Source: Hyphomicrobium_A sp964493785
GTDB taxonomy: Bacteria; Pseudomonadota; Alphaproteobacteria; Rhizobiales; Hyphomicrobiaceae
Reading direction: 5' to 3'
NCBI GenBank assembly: GCA_964493785.1
Contig: CAZBPM010000008.1
Location: forward strand, 62,001 to 126,000
Length of the DNA: 64,000 nt
The translations under genes were made by a program, and so were the position numbers. The notes under the pieces are model-generated. The model was not told the DNA's origin. It saw only the letters and a program-made list of their open reading frames with translations, and searched no databases. Positions 50,301-58,689 of the stretch are shown here, in pieces (within the stretch, counting starts at the first letter, position 1; each line of letters opens with the position of its first letter).

Positions 50301-53300
50301 CGAGCGTCACCTCTTCGTTGACAACGATCGGACCGTTGACCGCGGTACCGCCCTCATTTTTGATCGCGATCGTGAAGTCGCAGCCGCCAAGGTCGGAGCA
50401 TTCGGCGGGGCCGGTCTTCGTGACGGTGAGCTTGGCCTCGCCTTGCGGGCCGGGGTTGGGTCCAGGGGTTCCGTCGAGCTGAAGTGTGGCGCATGACGGC
50501 GCCGGGGCACCCTTAAGGGTCGCGCAGTTCTTCGCTTCTTTCACAGCACCGATGCCGGGACCGAGGTCGAAGGTGAGGCTGAGCGGTGGTGCGGCGCCAT
50601 TGGCGGGTATCTTCAGCTTCGCAGTGCACTTGAAGCCCTGACCGCTCTTGGGACAGGACCAGGGCGCGGGAGGCGCTGGCGCGATGGTCGTCGCGCCAAA
50701 AATGGCGCCATCGCCGGTGATGGAATCATCAAACTCGACGTCGCCGTCGAAGTCATTGGCGGACGTGTTCTTGACCGCGAATGTGAACGTGCAAGCCTTC
50801 TTGTCCTTGCATGCGACGCCAGTCTTCAGCAGCGAGATCTGGCCCGCTTCGGAGGGTTGCGGTTGCTCTGGCTCTACTGGCGGCGGAAGGGTCGGCTCGG
50901 GCGTGGGCGTGCCCTGATCGTCGGGCGTGTTGGAGTTCCACGCGATGCATGAGGTGTTGTCAGCCGGATTGGCATCCTCCGTCGTGACGCCGGTGGATGG
51001 GACGACCTGAGGTGCAGCCGTCCCGGACGCTGCCGATGCGGAATTGTTCGCGGCATTGACGTCTGCGGCGTCCCCGTTGCTGACAGACGCCGTAGCTGTG
51101 ATTGGACCCTCAGGCTCGGCGGAGAACGTCCCCCGCACTTCAAAACTCCTCTGCCCCTTCGGTGGCAATTGAGGTGAAGTCGAAAAGTGTATCGTGTTTC
51201 CTTCCCGGCCCGTCGCGACGCCGGGGCCGGCGCTCATGCCCGGATTGGTTCCGGGTATCGTGACGGAGAAGTTGGCGCCGACCGGCACTGTTCCAGGATT
51301 GGATAGCGTCACGATCCACGAGCAATCGCGCACCGTACCGCGCTGGACGCACTGAGGCACGCCAGAGATGGCGACGGCACGGTCGAAGCCGTTACTGGTG
51401 CTTGCAGGAAGATCGGGGAGCGCGGGCTGCTCTTTTGATTTAGCGAGGTCAGGCCTCGCCGGCTCGCCGCCCGGGCCCGGCTTGATGGTTATGCAGTTCT
51501 CGACCGTGAGGCCCCCCGGCGGTACCGCGAAGGTGGCCTTGATCTGGTTGCTGAAGTCCTGCGGACCAGGCGGAATCGTCGTCGCGCCGAAGTCGCTCGG
51601 CTCGGTGGTGAAGCCCGTTGCCGTCTTGTTGGCCGAGAAGCCGGGCTCAAACGACTGCGGTGCGACGGAGAAGCGATCCTCGAAGATGATGTCATTCGCA
51701 ACGAAGGGCGTCGTCGGCGAGGTGTTGGCAAGATTGATCCGATACTCGCATTCGGCCTTGTCCGGCGCCACGAGCTTGCAGGTTTGAGTTTTAGTGGGCG
51801 CAAGATTGGCTGCGTTCGGGTCGACCGTCCCACCGCCACCGTCCTCCGTCGTCTCCTCGACGGGGGGGAAGGTCTCGCCGCCGCCCTCATCAGCAGTCGC
51901 GCCACCACCGCCGTCTTCGACCGGCGGGAAGGTTCCGCCACCGCCGCCTGCACCGCCGTCCGCAACCGGCGGGAATGCGTCACCGCCCTCCACGGGCGGA
52001 CCGCCTTCCGCGATTGGTGGGAAACCCGCGTCGACGCCGCACTGACGCAGCGCCGCGACGCTGCCCACGTGCCCCTGAGCGGAGGGGTCCTCCTGGCGCG
52101 GATCGAAGTCGATAGACGCGCTCTGCGTCGGCGGGACGTTCGCCGGGCGTACAAGCTCCAGCGCGTTGAATTGGACGCCGCTCGCCGTCGCATTGGCGCC
52201 GAGGGTATCGCCGGTGACGGCCACGGCGCCGTCGCAGGTGTTCAGGTCGAGGATGCCATCCGGCTTGTAGCCGTACTGCAGGCTGACGCCGCCGCTGCCG
52301 GCGTTGTTGCCGTCGGCTGTGCCGATGGCATAGGTCGCGGGGTCTTTGCTCCACAGTCCTGGCGTGCTCGGGTCGTCTGGAGCTTCCAGCGTGTACCTGA
52401 GCACCTGCGCGCCCGTATCGGCGAAGCTGCCGTAATCGTAAGGGCTCTTCAGCGAGCCGCGTTGTGCGAGCAGCATGCGGCCGCTGGCGTCAAAGGCAAT
52501 GGACGTGATTGGGAACGGCTGGTCGGCCTTGACGGCGACCTCCAGCCTCGGGTCACTGAGGAAGGCTCCGCCGCTCAGACCGACGGACCAGATCTCAGGC
52601 CCTTCGGCGACCGCGTAATACAGACGCCCGGCATGCACGGCGAGGGCATCAATCCGACGCGCCGGCTGGGTGAAGCCCCAGGTCGCCGGATCATCGGCCT
52701 TGAAATCGTTGCTCGTGATGTCGAGTCGGTTGCCATCGTCGGATACGGCCTCCAGGCCCGCCGCCCGGCGACCCGCCACGCCGTGATCGAATTGTCCGAG
52801 GTCCGCAGCGTTGTATTCGAGACCGAAGCGGTGGATGAGCCCGTTGTCGAGATCGGAGGCATAAAGAGTGCGCGAGGCGGGGTCGTACGCCAGTCCACCT
52901 ATGCCGGGACCGCTGTTGAGGCTTCCGGAGAACGCAGTGTCGGCGAGGTAAGTGGCCGTTCCCGTCGCGCCGTCAATCTTGTAGATGGCCCCGGGGCTGT
53001 CGCTGGACAGGCTGCCGAACTGGCCTTCCATGAAGCTGGCATCGGGTGCGCCCGCCTTGAGACGGATCGGCTTTCCGTCCGCGGCGCGGCCGGCGCCGAC
53101 TATGCGCAGTCCGAACGCGGATGTTGCGGCCGCGAAGATACGCGGTGGGCCGCCGTTGTCGCTCGGATCGATGGCCAGCGCGAACACCTGGCCGATGTCT
53201 TTTGCAGGGAAATCAAGGCGCAAAGGCGCGTTGACCAACTGGCCAGCGGGCGCGCCGCTGAGGCTGGACGCATCGAAGATGCGCAGGGATGGCCCGCTCA

Positions 53301-53523
53301 GATCGATGAAGGTGCGGTCCAGGGGATCGACGCCGGGCGGGAGTTTATCCGTGGCCAGCGCAGTGCCGGAGAAGCCGGTGACTGCAACGTCGCCTGCCCG
53401 GATTGCTGCTGCCGCCGGCGCCTCGCCGACAGTCTGGGCGGGAGAACTGCCGCTCATCACCAGAGTTGTGAATGCGACTGAGGCCGCGACCGCAATCGGG
53501 GCCATCCAACGGGACACGTGCAT
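47311..53523 (-). CDS. Giant secreted multi-repeat surface protein (DUF11-like, Cys-rich tail)
   Basis: 2070 residues. After a signal peptide (cleaved near AQT), an N-terminal domain (about 50-480) resembles a beta-propeller, with LAYDPASRTLYASDLDNG. FPPV motifs (about 499-555) follow. Then come at least seven DUF11-like beta-sandwich repeats (about 560-1700; each has a CxxxxxCxFxIxxxN pattern and a TCTG-type end). The tail (about 1750-2070) holds four near-identical cysteine-rich repeats (CPRGTHFERGACR) and weaker ones, then a Thr-Pro stretch. Such proteins act as adhesins or surface layers. No LPxTG anchor or autotransporter barrel is visible. It has the base composition of its neighbours. 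Confidence 0.82.
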   Translation of the reverse strand: MHVSRWMAPIAVAASVAFTTLVMSGSSPAQTVGEAPAAAAIRAGDVAVTGFSGTALATDKLPPGVDPLDRTFIDLSGPSLRIFDASSLSGAPAGQLVNAPLRLDFPAKDIGQVFALAIDPSDNGGPPRIFAAATSAFGLRIVGAGRAADGKPIRLKAGAPDASFMEGQFGSLSSDSPGAIYKIDGATGTATYLADTAFSGSLNSGPGIGGLAYDPASRTLYASDLDNGLIHRFGLEYNAADLGQFDHGVAGRRAAGLEAVSDDGNRLDITSNDFKADDPATWGFTQPARRIDALAVHAGRLYYAVAEGPEIWSVGLSGGAFLSDPRLEVAVKADQPFPITSIAFDASGRMLLAQRGSLKSPYDYGSFADTGAQVLRYTLEAPDDPSTPGLWSKDPATYAIGTADGNNAGSGGVSLQYGYKPDGILDLNTCDGAVAVTGDTLGANATASGVQFNALELVRPANVPPTQSASIDFDPRQEDPSAQGHVGSVAALRQCGVDAGFPPIAEGGPPVEGGDAFPPVADGGAGGGGGTFPPVEDGGGGATADEGGGETFPPVEETTEDGGGGTVDPNAANLAPTKTQTCKLVAPDKAECEYRINLANTSPTTPFVANDIIFEDRFSVAPQSFEPGFSANKTATGFTTEPSDFGATTIPPGPQDFSNQIKATFAVPPGGLTVENCITIKPGPGGEPARPDLAKSKEQPALPDLPASTSNGFDRAVAISGVPQCVQRGTVRDCSWIVTLSNPGTVPVGANFSVTIPGTNPGMSAGPGVATGREGNTIHFSTSPQLPPKGQRSFEVRGTFSAEPEGPITATASVSNGDAADVNAANNSASAASGTAAPQVVPSTGVTTEDANPADNTSCIAWNSNTPDDQGTPTPEPTLPPPVEPEQPQPSEAGQISLLKTGVACKDKKACTFTFAVKNTSANDFDGDVEFDDSITGDGAIFGATTIAPAPPAPWSCPKSGQGFKCTAKLKIPANGAAPPLSLTFDLGPGIGAVKEAKNCATLKGAPAPSCATLQLDGTPGPNPGPQGEAKLTVTKTGPAECSDLGGCDFTIAIKNEGGTAVNGPIVVNEEVTLDGKAAPGALIVPNQTWTCTPGGTSTCTSIPAMIIGPQGTATLRVKVIFSQPTGAKVMQNCASVVGAAAKPCVSANLIQGPKLLLKKEKVDGVCDPVCTFRITAKNIGNADLKGPIKIVDFPANIKSAIGNTDIKAEVISATMVGSPVTVTCNKPGNIWCDIGVDRLPPGIDITFDLTTSVGVTDFTGENCVLPRDVLAGSVTSVCTSMVGKRPEGPNLALEKRNASPGTKGADHCELKGECLFIIRVTNTGKSDFVGPISISDTISLGAPELLEEGPGGNIGWTCTKAGAGGIGAPSINCTIPGAPNPIKPGTFGPLAPGKFIELGISVKPGKTWKDSNVLKNCAEFVDPPAGMGPIKSCASQKLDPFKVKVAKTGDQSCQPGSECRFDLDIFNDDQIVHDDPVTVSDKLSGLSSAQIVSITPTAGADPFPCSPAPTQIPFTCTGHMNLTPGEHNRYTMIVRLPADASAKAFSNCASVGGEEGSPESGSDPACHSVQLAPPDQPFSLKIDKTGPATCAPGSECSFQLTLTNTGSAEHKGAVTLTDGLSGVDSMSIVSTSPSLPCAEQPADIPFNCKTGEDFAIPAGGARTFRITARVPRSADTFTNCAIVAAGKAAGGGAGAADSSSSCVTVKSPEKPKTTTTPECQGGMVLMDEGLCACPVGTNWNGRNCVRPVAPPQPICEGARPIGIFPNCCPRGTHFERGACRPNKDDDGGGGTNGTSGPKPRPVCEGARPIGTFPNCCPRGTHFERGACRLNKIDDGGETKPPPPPPVCKGARPIGTFPNCCPRGTHFERGACRPNKDDDGGGGTDGTTGPKPRPVCQGARPIGTFPNCCPRGTQFKRGVCRPDKTDDGKGDGGSNTTSQPCPVGTIGKFPNCKCPLGMTGRPPNCCPPGTRFEGGVCKRPPVKCPAGTHLSRSGQCVPDASPTPSKTEGSKGKCTRGMVGTPPNCFCPAPKRMFRGRCTMAPKPTPTPTPTPKACPSGLTGPNCDQIIVR
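47600..48265 (-). repeat. Tandem Cys-rich coding repeats in the giant surface protein
   Basis: Four strong units of about 131 to 147 bases (starting near 47776, 47921, 48052 and 48199) and one weaker unit near 47606. Each codes for GARPIGTFPNCCPRGTHF and ACR, separated by Asp-Gly-rich linkers of variable length. Unit sequences are similar enough for recombination to change the copy number. Confidence 0.85.
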
Positions 53524-53573
53524 CTCAACCCTGTGCCAGAACTGCTATCTGCGGTGCCGTGATTTTCTCAGGA

Positions 53574-53786
53574 TTAGTGGCGCGCTGCCTCATCCGTTCG
53601 GATGAGGCGTCGGGGATGGTGTCGAAAAAGGAGGGCGGCTCCGGCCACCAGCTTGATGAGGTCGGCCTGGCGCCGGCAGTCCGTCTTTTGAAACAGATCG
53701 CGCAAATGTGTCATGACCGTTGTCGCTGTGCTGCCGCGGCCGCTAGGCCCTCCGGCAGTAGAGAAAGCAAAATCTCTGGAGCTCAA
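53574..53786 (-). pseudogene. Remnant of a LuxR-family regulator
   Basis: The frame TTVMTHLRDLFQKTDC, then RRQADLIKLVAG (about 53610-53717), is a clear LuxR HTH end. Its upstream part runs through two frame changes: SLLPEGLAAAAAQ, a plausible helix 1-2 region, is in another frame, and LSSRDFA is in the first frame again. A sensor-domain remnant may extend to about 54100, with stops. This is the decayed regulator that occupies the 626-base gap before the flavoprotein gene. Confidence 0.45.
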
Positions 53787-54149
53787 ATCGTCGGCAGTGA
53801 TCGCGCCGTGGTCGTCGACAAAGCCTCCCCTGCAAGCGGATGAGGCCAGAGCTTTCTCTCATAGTTATTGCTTGTACGGAAGAAGTTTGAATGGGGTTGA
53901 GGTGGCTTACGATGCTCGTTCGGCGGACTTGGTTGTCGGTGTGCAAACAATGGACGGAAGAAATCCCATCGGCCTGCTCGCCGGTCGGAGCCCGAGTAGC
54001 GCAGAGCTCCGTCCCGCCTATGCATCGCGGATGTTCTGCTCGCTCCGCCGCTAAGTCGCGTTTGCGTCGCTCCGGACACGGAGACGCGAGGCGACGGTCG
54101 GGCCCCAACACCCTATGATCGCGCTCCAAGGCGGCGGACAGGGTGATGC

Positions 54150-55055
54150 ATGGCATATGACGTTCTGATTGCTGGCGCGGGCCCGGCCGGCATGAGCGCC
54201 GCTCTCGTATTGGCCCGCTGCCGTCGCGAGGTCCTTTTGTGCGGCTGGGGCAAGCGACGCAATTACGCTTCGCATGGTATTCACAGTCTGCTCACGCATG
54301 AAGGGCGCACTCCGGACGACTTCATCGCCGCGGCGGAGGCGGACCTGACGCGGTACACTGCACTGCAGCGGCGCAGTGTCGAGGTGGTGTCCATCGCGCC
54401 CAACGGCAATTGCTTCGAGTTCCGCTGCTCCGACGGCAGCAGCGGTCAGGCGAAGAAGGTTCTGCTGGCAACGGGGCTCGCCGATGAGCTGCCGGCACTC
54501 TCCGGCATCGAGGCGTTGTATGGCTGCTCGGTGCATCACTGTCTTTATTGCGACGGATTCGAATACGCCGATAAACCGATCGCCGCTTTCGGCGAAGGCG
54601 ACAAGGGCGCAGGTCTTGCCCTCATGATGAAGCAGTGGTCGGCTGACGTCGTGTTGCTGACGAACGGCGGGGCGGTACCAAGCGCCGAGATGGATGATCG
54701 CCTTCAGTCGCATGGCATCCGGCGCATCGAGACCAAGATCGCGGGACTGGAAGGAGATGGCAGCATTCTCCGCCGGGTCCGCTTTACCGATGGCTCGCAT
54801 TTAGAGCGAGCTGCGCTGTTCTTTTCGACGGGTTGCCATCAGAAGTCGGATCTATGGCGTGCGCTCGGCTGCGCGCGTGACGAGAAGGGCGGCATCATCA
54901 CCGATCCCCTGACCGAGGAAACCACCGTCGCCGGTGTCTATGTTGCGGGTGACGTCTCGCGCGACGTACTGCTTGTCTGCGTCGCGATGGCAGAGGGAGC
55001 CAAGGCGGCGGTCGCGATCAATCGCGCGCTGCTGCGTGAGGATGGCTTGCTGTAG
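54150..55055 (+). CDS. Thioredoxin-reductase-like FAD/NAD(P) oxidoreductase
   Basis: 301 residues. The FAD motif GAGPAGMSAA is at the N-terminus, and the region HHCLYCDGFEYADKP gives a CxxC pair (C-L-Y-C) in the place of the TrxR redox cysteines. FAD-binding VAGDVSRDV is near the C-terminus. The second nucleotide motif is poor (AFGEGDKGAG), so NADPH binding is uncertain. Such enzymes reduce thioredoxin-like or other disulfide partners. No thioredoxin gene is next to it, so the partner is unknown. Confidence 0.85.
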   Translation: MAYDVLIAGAGPAGMSAALVLARCRREVLLCGWGKRRNYASHGIHSLLTHEGRTPDDFIAAAEADLTRYTALQRRSVEVVSIAPNGNCFEFRCSDGSSGQAKKVLLATGLADELPALSGIEALYGCSVHHCLYCDGFEYADKPIAAFGEGDKGAGLALMMKQWSADVVLLTNGGAVPSAEMDDRLQSHGIRRIETKIAGLEGDGSILRRVRFTDGSHLERAALFFSTGCHQKSDLWRALGCARDEKGGIITDPLTEETTVAGVYVAGDVSRDVLLVCVAMAEGAKAAVAINRALLREDGLL

Positions 55056-55076
55056 CCGTGCGGTGCGTTGCGGGAC

Positions 55077-56003
55077 CTAGCCGAAGACAGACCACTCCAG
55101 CCGTTCAGCGAGGCCTTGCAGCGCCTCGGTCCCGAGCTGGGAGTTGCCGTATCGATCCAATCCGGGCGACCACACGGCAATAGATGCGCGTCCGGGCGCC
55201 ACCGCCAGTATCCCGCCGCCGACACCGCTCTTCGCAGGGAGCCCGACTCTAAAGGCGAAATCACCGGATGCATCGTACTGCCCACACATCAGCATCAACG
55301 AGCAGATGCGACGCGCCCGTTCACGAGAGATCACGGTGCAGCCATCCTGAGGCATGCGCCCGCCATTGGCGAGGAAGAGGCCGGCGCGCGCCAACTGGCG
55401 GCATGACATCGCGATCGCGCACTGATGAAAATAGACGCCGAGAGGCAGCTCGGGCGCGTGCTGGAGATTGCCGAATGAGCGCATGTAGTTTGCCAAAGCA
55501 ATATTCCTATGGCCCGTCTGTTGCTCGCTTCGTGCAACCGCGGGGTCCACGGTGATGCTGTCGTCGTCGGCCACCGACCGCACGAACCGCACGATCTCAC
55601 CGATCGCTTCCTTCGGACGATGGCCGGCCAGGATCGCGTCGCAGACGACGATTGCACCCGCGTTGATGAAGGGGTTCCGCGGAATGCCGTTCTCGTGCTC
55701 GAGCTGCACGATCGAGTTGAAGCTGCTGCCCGAGGGCTCGCGACTGACGCGGCGCCAGATTTCATCGCCAAGCTTGCCGAGAGCAAGTGTAAGGGCGAAC
55801 ACCTTCGAAATGCTCTGGATCGAGAACGGCTCATCGCCGTCGCCGGCGCAATAGACTTCACCGTCTACCGTCGCGACCGCCATTCCAAATTTACCAGGGT
55901 TGACCTTCCCAAGTTGGGGGATGTAATCGGCGACCTTGCCCAATCCTCGCCGAGGCATGAGCTCCGTGTAGGTTAGGTCTATCTGCCGCTTCAGATCAGC
56001 CAT
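55077..56003 (-). CDS. glsA: Glutaminase (GlsA type)
   Basis: 308 residues from ATG 56003, the family length; the open frame extends upstream to 56042. It is a beta-lactamase-like fold with SxxK in FSIQSISKVFAL (Ser and Lys active site), GxPRNPFINAGAI, and KSGVGGGILAV. It hydrolyses glutamine to glutamate and ammonia. It diverges from a TetR gene and sits beside a permease, a glutamine-synthetase-like enzyme and an amidohydrolase, making a coherent nitrogen-amide cluster. Confidence 0.92.
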   Translation of the reverse strand: MADLKRQIDLTYTELMPRRGLGKVADYIPQLGKVNPGKFGMAVATVDGEVYCAGDGDEPFSIQSISKVFALTLALGKLGDEIWRRVSREPSGSSFNSIVQLEHENGIPRNPFINAGAIVVCDAILAGHRPKEAIGEIVRFVRSVADDDSITVDPAVARSEQQTGHRNIALANYMRSFGNLQHAPELPLGVYFHQCAIAMSCRQLARAGLFLANGGRMPQDGCTVISRERARRICSLMLMCGQYDASGDFAFRVGLPAKSGVGGGILAVAPGRASIAVWSPGLDRYGNSQLGTEALQGLAERLEWSVFG

Positions 56004-56103
56004 GGAACGGCTCGTCACTGCGTAGACCCGCCACGACCGCACCTGCTACAGATGACGCCTCGGCGCGGCGACGAATCGGCAATTCCAAGGACGTCCACTG
56101 AAC

Positions 56104-56739
56104 ATGACCCAGAAGACCAAGGCGCGAAAACCGTCGCAGAAAGCGGGATCGCCGAAGGAAGGTTTGGCTCGGCGGCAGGAGATCCTGTCCGCTGCTCTCA
56201 ACCTTTTTTCCTCGCGCGACTACTCGACCATCACGATCAAGGAAATCGCTCAGCTTGCGGGCGTGAACACGTCCCTGCTCTACTACTACTTCGAGGACAA
56301 GGAAGCGCTGTTTCGTGCGGCTCTCGAGGAGGCCGTCGGGACCGCGATGAGGAACTATGACGATGTCGCAAGCAAGCACTCGGAGCCGGTCGACCTCATC
56401 GATGATTGGTTCCAAATGCATGTCGTCCTCGCCGAAGATATTCGTCGCCTGGTCAAGATTCTGATGGACTACTCTGGGTCACCGTCTCAGACCCGCGTGC
56501 TGGACGACGTCGTACGGAAGTTCTACGACGTGGAGATCCAGATCCTGACAAAGGCCATCCGCCGGGGACAACGCGCGGGGCTCTTCAACGCGGTATCGCC
56601 GCAAGCTGCCGCGGCGTTCGCATCGACGCATCTGGATGGCATCATGGTGCGGTCCGTCATTCAGCCTCAGCTCGATATCGCAGGCGCTGTCGACACCCTG
56701 CGTGAGGCGTTCTGGGCTTACGTCGGCTACAAAAAGTAG
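56104..56739 (+). CDS. TetR-family transcriptional regulator
   Basis: 211 residues. The HTH (about 25-70: ILSAALNLFSSRDYSTITIKEIAQLAGVNTSLLYYYFEDKEALF) is of standard TetR type. The C-terminal domain is helical with an unknown ligand. A perfect inverted repeat (56848-56881) about 110 bases downstream, just before the permease, is the likely operator. So it probably represses the permease-synthetase-hydrolase operon. Confidence 0.92.
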   Translation: MTQKTKARKPSQKAGSPKEGLARRQEILSAALNLFSSRDYSTITIKEIAQLAGVNTSLLYYYFEDKEALFRAALEEAVGTAMRNYDDVASKHSEPVDLIDDWFQMHVVLAEDIRRLVKILMDYSGSPSQTRVLDDVVRKFYDVEIQILTKAIRRGQRAGLFNAVSPQAAAAFASTHLDGIMVRSVIQPQLDIAGAVDTLREAFWAYVGYKK

Positions 56740-56847
56740 CCGCCCTCTTCTTCCCTGCGTCAGCATCTTCGTCCCCGGCCGCAGCATCGCCGACATCGGC
56801 GGTGTCGCGGTTTTCACCACGTAAAAAGTGGAGAGTTCCGCTTCGGC

Positions 56848-56881
56848 ACACGTGTTGATTGACCGATCAATCAACACGTGT
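56848..56881. promoter_or_regulatory. Perfect 15-base inverted repeat, probable TetR operator
   Basis: Arms ACACGTGTTGATTGA (56848-56862) and its exact complement (56867-56881), with the spacer CCGA. The inner half fits TGATTGA...TCAATCA TetR-type sites. It lies between the TetR gene and the permease, 79 bases before the permease start. Confidence 0.75.
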
Positions 56882-56960
56882 CAAGGTCGCCTCCATAGGG
56901 ACTGAACGCTAGGAAGGCGGATAGAACACAACAAGTGTCGCCCGCCTGAGGGAGGTTAAA

Positions 56961-58592
56961 TTGACCGACGCTACGCTGCCTCAGGCAGCCGCCGGCAGGG
57001 CGGGTGCCGCAGACAACTATTCTCTCGTTCGCACTCTGGATTGGACGCACGCGTTTTGGTTTGCGGCCGGCACGCCCGCGCTCGTCTTGTTTTCCGTGGG
57101 CGCCATCGCAGCGACTTCCGGCAACATCTCGCCGCTGGTTTGGACCATCTCAATTCTGTTCGGCTTCGTTCAGGCATTCACGTACGCCGAGATCTCGTCG
57201 ATGTACCCGCACAAGTCGGGTGGTGCATCGGTCTACGGGGCGCTCGCGTGGGTTCGTTACGGCAAGATGCTCGGCCCGATTTCGGTCTGGTCCAATTGGT
57301 TTTCGTGGACGCCCGTTCTTGCGATCGGAACCGGATTGGGCGCGGGCTACATCCTGAACCTGTTCTTCACGCCAGGGCATTGGATACAGACCTGGCAGGT
57401 CACTCTTCTGGATCTCAGCTTCCTGAAGGAAGGCCTCAGCCTGCGGATCAACTCGGTGTTCATCCTGGGCTGGCTGCTGGTTCTCGCAGTGTTCTCAGTC
57501 CAGCATCGCGGCGTCTTGAAAGCCGCCAATCTTCAAAAGCTGCTCGCCATCACCGCTCTCGCACCGCTGATGATCATCGGCCTGGTGCCGCTGCTCTCGG
57601 GCAATATCTCCGCGGAGAGCTTCATTCCGTTTGTGCCCCTGGCTCGCGATACCGCGGGCAACCCCGTCCCCGGTGCATGGGATATGGCGGGCTGGACCGT
57701 CTTTGCCGGCGCTCTCTTCATCGCGGGCTGGTCGACTTACGCCTTTGAGACGGCTGTCTGCTACACACGCGAGTTCAAAAATCCCGGCACCGATACGCCA
57801 CGGGCACTCATCGCTGCGGGCTTGCTGTGCGTAGTGGTGTTCTCGTTGGTGCCACTCGCCTTCCAGGGTTCTCTCGGCCTCAACGGCATGCTCGATCCAG
57901 GCATTTACAGCGGCATGGGTGTTGCCGATGCGATGGCGGGAATGATCGGCGCCAACGCCATCGTGACCAAGGTGCTGGTGGTGATGCTGATCCTCGCGCT
58001 GCTGCTGACGGTCAGCATGTCGATGGCCGGCTCGGCGCGCACGCTCTACCAGGGTGCCGTTGACGGATGGCTTCCGCGCTACCTCGGCCGGGTGAACAAC
58101 CACGGCGCGCCTGTAGCGGCCATGTGGACGGACCTGTGCTTCAACATGCTGCTGTTGATGATGTCCGATTACGTGTTCCTGCTGGCCATCGCCAACGTCA
58201 ACTACATGATCTTCAACTTCCTCAATCTCCAAGCGGGTTGGCTGCATCGCATCGACCGCCCCGAAATGCCCCGCCCCTACCGCGCTCCGACCGTAGTCCT
58301 CGCAGCAGGCGCCGTTCTCGGCTTCGTCAATCTCCTGCTGCTCGGCATGGGCGCCAACATCTGGGGACCGGGGACTCTCGCCGCAGGCTTCGCCGTCGCG
58401 CTGATGATCCTGCCGGTCTTTGCCTTCCGGCACTACGTGGTGGATCGCGGCAAGTTCCCCGCGCAGACCTTCGAGGATTTCGCAGGCGTCGATCAATCGG
58501 AGGTCAAGACGCGTGCCGGAATTCTTCCATACCTGACGCTCGCTGCCGGCGCTGCAGTCATCGCGTTTGGCTACAGCATCGCAGTCTACTGA
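56961..58592 (+). CDS. APC-superfamily amino-acid/amine permease
   Basis: 543 residues, about 12 to 14 hydrophobic helices, opening with DWTHAFWFAAGTPALVLFSVG. The TTG at 56961 has GGGAGG six bases before it, and an operator lies upstream. It would import an amino acid or amine by cation symport. Followed 97 bases later by a GlnT-like synthetase and then a creatininase-like hydrolase, it is the transport step of that pathway. Confidence 0.88.
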   Translation: MTDATLPQAAAGRAGAADNYSLVRTLDWTHAFWFAAGTPALVLFSVGAIAATSGNISPLVWTISILFGFVQAFTYAEISSMYPHKSGGASVYGALAWVRYGKMLGPISVWSNWFSWTPVLAIGTGLGAGYILNLFFTPGHWIQTWQVTLLDLSFLKEGLSLRINSVFILGWLLVLAVFSVQHRGVLKAANLQKLLAITALAPLMIIGLVPLLSGNISAESFIPFVPLARDTAGNPVPGAWDMAGWTVFAGALFIAGWSTYAFETAVCYTREFKNPGTDTPRALIAAGLLCVVVFSLVPLAFQGSLGLNGMLDPGIYSGMGVADAMAGMIGANAIVTKVLVVMLILALLLTVSMSMAGSARTLYQGAVDGWLPRYLGRVNNHGAPVAAMWTDLCFNMLLLMMSDYVFLLAIANVNYMIFNFLNLQAGWLHRIDRPEMPRPYRAPTVVLAAGAVLGFVNLLLLGMGANIWGPGTLAAGFAVALMILPVFAFRHYVVDRGKFPAQTFEDFAGVDQSEVKTRAGILPYLTLAAGAAVIAFGYSIAVY

Positions 58593-58689
58593 CAGGCCAG
58601 AAACTTCGGTGGCGGCACGCCGAGCCTGTCTCACAGCGATGGCTGCCGGCCGAACCAACCACTCGGAAAACGTAATCAGGACCAAACCA

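Noticed and set aside
51784..53481. Long open frame antisense to the giant surface protein
   Set aside because: Same reason: composition artefact opposite a well-supported gene with signal peptide and repeats.
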